DNA of 8,216 bases from Chloroflexota bacterium (GTDB lineage: Bacteria > Chloroflexota > Dormibacteria > Dormibacterales > Dormibacteraceae), in assembly GCA_005880525.1 (NCBI GenBank), contig VBFW01000103.1, forward strand, positions 1-8,216, given 5' to 3'. The position numbers and the translations under genes were made by a program. Each line of letters starts with the position of its first letter. Within the stretch, counting starts at the first letter, position 1. Below, one piece after another: positions 5,755 to 8,216 of this stretch. Below the pieces are notes generated by a model. The model worked only from the letters and a program-made list of their open reading frames with translations. It made no database searches and was not told the origin of the DNA.

Positions 5755-5799
5755 CGACCCGAGATACTAACCAACCGTTTCTTACAATCGACCTCTCTT
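5755..5799. promoter_or_regulatory. Divergent promoter region, possibly leaderless, for hisS and the membrane protein
   Basis: For hisS, TACAAT (5783-5788) matches the -10 consensus at 5 of 6 bases and ends 11 bases before ATG 5800. For the minus gene, TAGTAT (5769-5764) also matches 5 of 6 and ends 9 bases before ATG 5754. Expected start sites would leave leaders of only a few bases. Neither ATG has a purine-rich site before it. No convincing -35 element is seen for either. Confidence 0.4.
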
Positions 5800-7056
5800 A
5801 TGCCTCGAACCGAGCCGATCAAGGCCGTCCGTGGTGTCCGCGACATTCTTCCCGAGGAGCGCGCCCTGTGGCGCGTGGCCGAGCGCGCGGCGGCGAGGGT
5901 GGCGCATCGGTTCGGCTATCGCGAGATCCAGACGCCGGTGATCGAGCACCTGGAGCTGATCGAGCGCGTGGGCGAGGACACCGACGCTGTTTCCAAGGAG
6001 CTCTACCGTTTTGAGGATCGCGGGGGCCGGCAGCTTGCCTTGAGGCCCGAGGCCACAGCGGGCGTCGTGCGCGCGTACTTCGAAGGCGGTCTCAACCAGG
6101 GTCCGCAGCCCGCGCGCCTCTATCTCATCGGCCCGATGTTCCGCTACGACCGGCCGCAGAAAGGGCGCTACCGGCAGTTCTTCCAGTTCAACGTCGAGGC
6201 GATCGGCGGGGCGAGCCCTGCGGTGGACGTGGAGGTCATCGAGCTTGCCCGCGCGTGGCTGATCGAGGTAGGGCTCGACAAGCTCACGCTCGAGCTCAAC
6301 ACCATCGGCGACGACCAGTGCCGGCCCGCGTACCTGGACCTGCTCCGCGCTTACTATCGGCCCCTCAGGGACAAGCTGCACAAGGAGTGCCAGCGCCGCC
6401 TCGAGATCAACCCGCTGCGCCTGCTCGACTGCAAGGTGCCTCAGTGCCAGCCGTTCAAGTCTGGAGCCCCAAAGATGACCGAGCACCTGTGCGAGCCGTG
6501 CGCGAGCGCGTGGGCCGTGGTGCGGAAGCTGCTGGACGCAGCGGGCATCGAATACAACCTGAACCCGTACCTGGTCCGCGGCCTCGACTACTACACGCGC
6601 ACCGTCTTCGAGTTTTATCCCTCGGGTGCGTCTGGCCAGCAAGATGCGCTCGCGTCGGGAGGCCGATACGACGGGCTGGCCGCCGCCGAGAGCTGGCCGT
6701 CGACGCCGGGCGTGGGTTTCGCCGGCGGCCTTGACCGCGTTACCGAGCTCATGGCGTCTGAAGGCGAGGAGGTAGTGCCCGAGCCCGCAGCTGACGTGAT
6801 CGTCCTACCGGATGGCGACCTGGTCGCCGAGGCGGCTGAGATCGCGCGGTTGATCCGCGTCGTGCGCTCGGCCTCGGTCGACTACGAGCCACGCAGCCTA
6901 CGAGCGAAGATGCGTGCGGCCGACAAGGTGGATGCACTCTGGGCGGTGCTGTTCAACGCGGACGAGGCGAAGCGGCGCGTCGCGCAGCTGCGCGACATGA
7001 GGTCGGGCGAGCAGCGCGAGGTGATGTGGTCTGATCTCCCGGAACTGCTCGCATGA
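5800..7056 (+). CDS. hisS: Histidyl-tRNA synthetase
   Basis: This complete 418-residue class II synthetase charges tRNA-His with histidine in the cytoplasm. The catalytic domain spans about 1-315. Motif 1 starts at KAVRGVRDILPEE (8-20). The region also holds LALRPEATAGVVRAY (79-93), motif 2 in LIGPMFRYDRPQKGRYRQF (109-127), the HisRS-specific LVRGLDYYTRT (258-268, HisA), ALASGGRYDGL (283-293, HisB), and motif 3 at GVGFAGGLDRV (304-314). The C-terminal anticodon-binding domain is about 331-418 (VIVLPDGD..., SLRAKMRAADK). Four cysteines in the insertion (Cys211, 216, 231, 234; CKVPQC and CEPC) have the spacing of a possible metal site. The start at ATG 5800 is supported by an upstream -10-like element and by the domain beginning eight residues in. 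aspS follows in the same direction after 52 bases, a common gene pair. Confidence 0.97.
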   Translation: MPRTEPIKAVRGVRDILPEERALWRVAERAAARVAHRFGYREIQTPVIEHLELIERVGEDTDAVSKELYRFEDRGGRQLALRPEATAGVVRAYFEGGLNQGPQPARLYLIGPMFRYDRPQKGRYRQFFQFNVEAIGGASPAVDVEVIELARAWLIEVGLDKLTLELNTIGDDQCRPAYLDLLRAYYRPLRDKLHKECQRRLEINPLRLLDCKVPQCQPFKSGAPKMTEHLCEPCASAWAVVRKLLDAAGIEYNLNPYLVRGLDYYTRTVFEFYPSGASGQQDALASGGRYDGLAAAESWPSTPGVGFAGGLDRVTELMASEGEEVVPEPAADVIVLPDGDLVAEAAEIARLIRVVRSASVDYEPRSLRAKMRAADKVDALWAVLFNADEAKRRVAQLRDMRSGEQREVMWSDLPELLA

Positions 7057-7058
7057 AA

Positions 7059-7098
7059 TCCCCACGAACTCAGAGCCTGCGGCGTGAGTTCGCGGGGA
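7059..7098 (+). terminator. Strong hairpin between hisS and aspS (terminator or leader structure)
   Basis: Bases 7059-7072 pair with 7085-7098 in a 14-bp stem with one A-C mismatch (7064/7093). The 12-base loop can fold further (GCC 7075-7077 with GGC 7081-7083). It begins three bases after the hisS stop and ends ten bases before the aspS ATG. The only T-run after it is CCCCTTT, so it is not a textbook intrinsic terminator. It may mark the 3' end of hisS mRNA, protect it, or affect aspS translation. Its right arm contains a G-run that is the only weak ribosome-binding candidate for aspS. Confidence 0.5.
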
Positions 7099-7108
7099 CC
7101 CCTTTGAG

Positions 7109-8216
7109 ATGAGCGGATTCACGGCTCCGCATTGTGGTTCGCTTCGTGCGTCGGATGCCGGCACAGAGGTCGAGCTCTACGGCTGGGTCGCGCGCCGGCG
7201 CGACCACGGCGGGGTGACGTTCCTGGATCTGCGCGATCGATGGGGAATCGTGCAGGTCGTCGTTCGGACTGCATCGGTCGCAGCGGATGTGCGCGGCGAG
7301 TACGTGGTTCGCGCCCGCGGCACGGTAAGGCGCCGGCCGGCGGGATCTGAGAACCCGAAGCTAGCAACCGGGGATGTGGAGGTCGACCTCGAGGAGCTCG
7401 AGGTCATCTCGAAATCCAAGACTCCGCCATTCGAGATCGAGGACGACGTGTCGGCCGACGAGGCCACGCGACTCAAGTACCGCTACCTGGACCTCCGCAG
7501 GCCGAAGATGGCGCGCACGCTGGAGCTGCGGCATCGCGTGGTGCAGGCGATTCATCGCTACATGTCGTCGCGCGAGTTCATCGAGATCGAGACGCCCATG
7601 CTGCTCAAGGGCACGCCAGAGGGCTCGCGCGACTTCATCGTTCCGTCGCGACTGCATCCGGGCGAGTTCTTCGCGCTGCCTCAGTCCCCGCAGCAGCTGA
7701 AGCAGCTTCTGATGGTGGCGGGCATCGGCCGCTACTACCAGATCGCACGGTGCTTGCGCGACGAGGACCTTCGCGCGGATCGCGTCGTCGAGATCACGCA
7801 GCTCGATGTCGAGATGTCGTTCTGCACTGAGGAGGACGTGCTTGCCCTCATCGAGGGCCTGTGGGCGAGCGTGTGGAAGGACGTGCTCGGCATCGAGATC
7901 AAGACTCCGTTCCCGCGCATCGACATGCAGGAGGCGCTGCTGAAGTACGGCAGCGACAAGCCGGATCTTCGCTACGACCTCGTGATAGCGGATGTGAGCG
8001 ACGCGCTGCGCGGGACGTCGGCTATAGTGTTCCGCAGCGCACTCGATGCGGGCGGCGTGGTGCGCTGCTTTGCGGTGCCGGGTGGGAAGGACATGTCACG
8101 GCGCGAGCTCGACGAGCTGGCCCTGATGGCGAAGGGTGCCGGCGCCAAGGGCCTCGCGTGGATCCCCGGCCCGCTGGACCGCCACCTCGCCGAAGGAGAG
8201 CTGTCGGCGATCATGG
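7109..8216 (+). CDS. aspS: Aspartyl-tRNA synthetase (partial, C-terminus beyond window)
   Basis: The frame is open from ATG 7109 to the window end, giving 369 residues of a bacterial-type AspRS (normally near 590). Residues about 1-105 are the OB-fold anticodon-binding domain (YGWVARRRDHGGVTFLDLRD, 24-43). The class II catalytic core begins near 115, with RLKYRYLDLRR (121-131), the flipping-loop TPEGSRDFIVPSR (169-181), and LPQSPQQLKQ (190-199). Motif 2 runs through RCLRDEDLRADR (214-225), with Arg217 and Glu219 present. It continues as VVEITQ where bacterial AspRS usually has QPEFTQ. The bacterial-specific insertion (GAD) domain starts around residue 285 and is cut by the edge. His33 in RRRDHGG and Gly79 in RPAGSENP fit the non-discriminating type that charges both tRNA-Asp and tRNA-Asn. 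There is no clear ribosome-binding site; GAG touches the ATG. Confidence 0.95.
   Translation, partial: MSGFTAPHCGSLRASDAGTEVELYGWVARRRDHGGVTFLDLRDRWGIVQVVVRTASVAADVRGEYVVRARGTVRRRPAGSENPKLATGDVEVDLEELEVISKSKTPPFEIEDDVSADEATRLKYRYLDLRRPKMARTLELRHRVVQAIHRYMSSREFIEIETPMLLKGTPEGSRDFIVPSRLHPGEFFALPQSPQQLKQLLMVAGIGRYYQIARCLRDEDLRADRVVEITQLDVEMSFCTEEDVLALIEGLWASVWKDVLGIEIKTPFPRIDMQEALLKYGSDKPDLRYDLVIADVSDALRGTSAIVFRSALDAGGVVRCFAVPGGKDMSRRELDELALMAKGAGAKGLAWIPGPLDRHLAEGELSAIM

Noticed and set aside
5782..6642. Minus-strand open frame of 286 codons opposite hisS
   Set aside because: A shadow of hisS codon bias, with no recognisable motif, and it spans the hisS promoter region.
1..8216. CRISPR arrays, insertion sequences, integrase sites, tRNA or rRNA genes
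   Set aside because: No spaced direct-repeat array, transposase or integrase motif, terminal inverted repeat pair or tRNA/rRNA consensus was found on either strand by eye.

Overview
The window is GC-rich, densely coded bacterial chromosome with few clear Shine-Dalgarno sequences. Tad pilus genes, His/Asp-tRNA synthetase genes and possibly leaderless starts fit a high-GC lineage such as Chloroflexota, Dormibacterota or Actinomycetota. This placement is an inference from style and protein flavour, not from a marker. I see no rRNA, tRNA, CRISPR array, transposase or phage gene.

Layout. Bases 1-1542 (minus strand) hold two Tad (tight adherence) genes: a TadE-like pseudopilin cut by the window edge, and a CpaE/TadZ-type ATPase with a Crp-like cyclic-nucleotide-binding fold at its N terminus. 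A 117-bp divergent gap follows. On the plus strand, 1660-5366, lie a HEAT-repeat protein whose stop overlaps the start of cpaF (ATGA), the CpaF/TadA pilus ATPase, a histidine-kinase-like protein, and a receiver protein. The last two look like pieces of one hybrid kinase (HisKA, HATPase, pseudo-receiver, receiver) separated by a -1 frame change and a missing half-domain. The kinase part also lacks the key ATP-binding residues.

Bases 5367-5445 lie between convergent genes and carry two related TGTATACA palindromes whose centres are 41 bp apart. A minus-strand gene for a small three-helix membrane protein follows, then a 45-bp divergent promoter region, hisS (5800-7056), a hairpin of about 14 bp, and aspS (7109 to the window end, incomplete).

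How the genes could work together. CpaF powers pilus assembly, the CpaE-like protein probably positions the machine, and TadE is a minor pilin. The HEAT protein and the kinase/receiver module occupy the place where tadB/tadC usually follow cpaF, so they may be regulatory or scaffold parts of this pilus system (inference). hisS and aspS form an ordinary synthetase pair. The AspRS has a non-consensus motif 2 in which the residue expected to stack on adenine is Ile rather than Phe.
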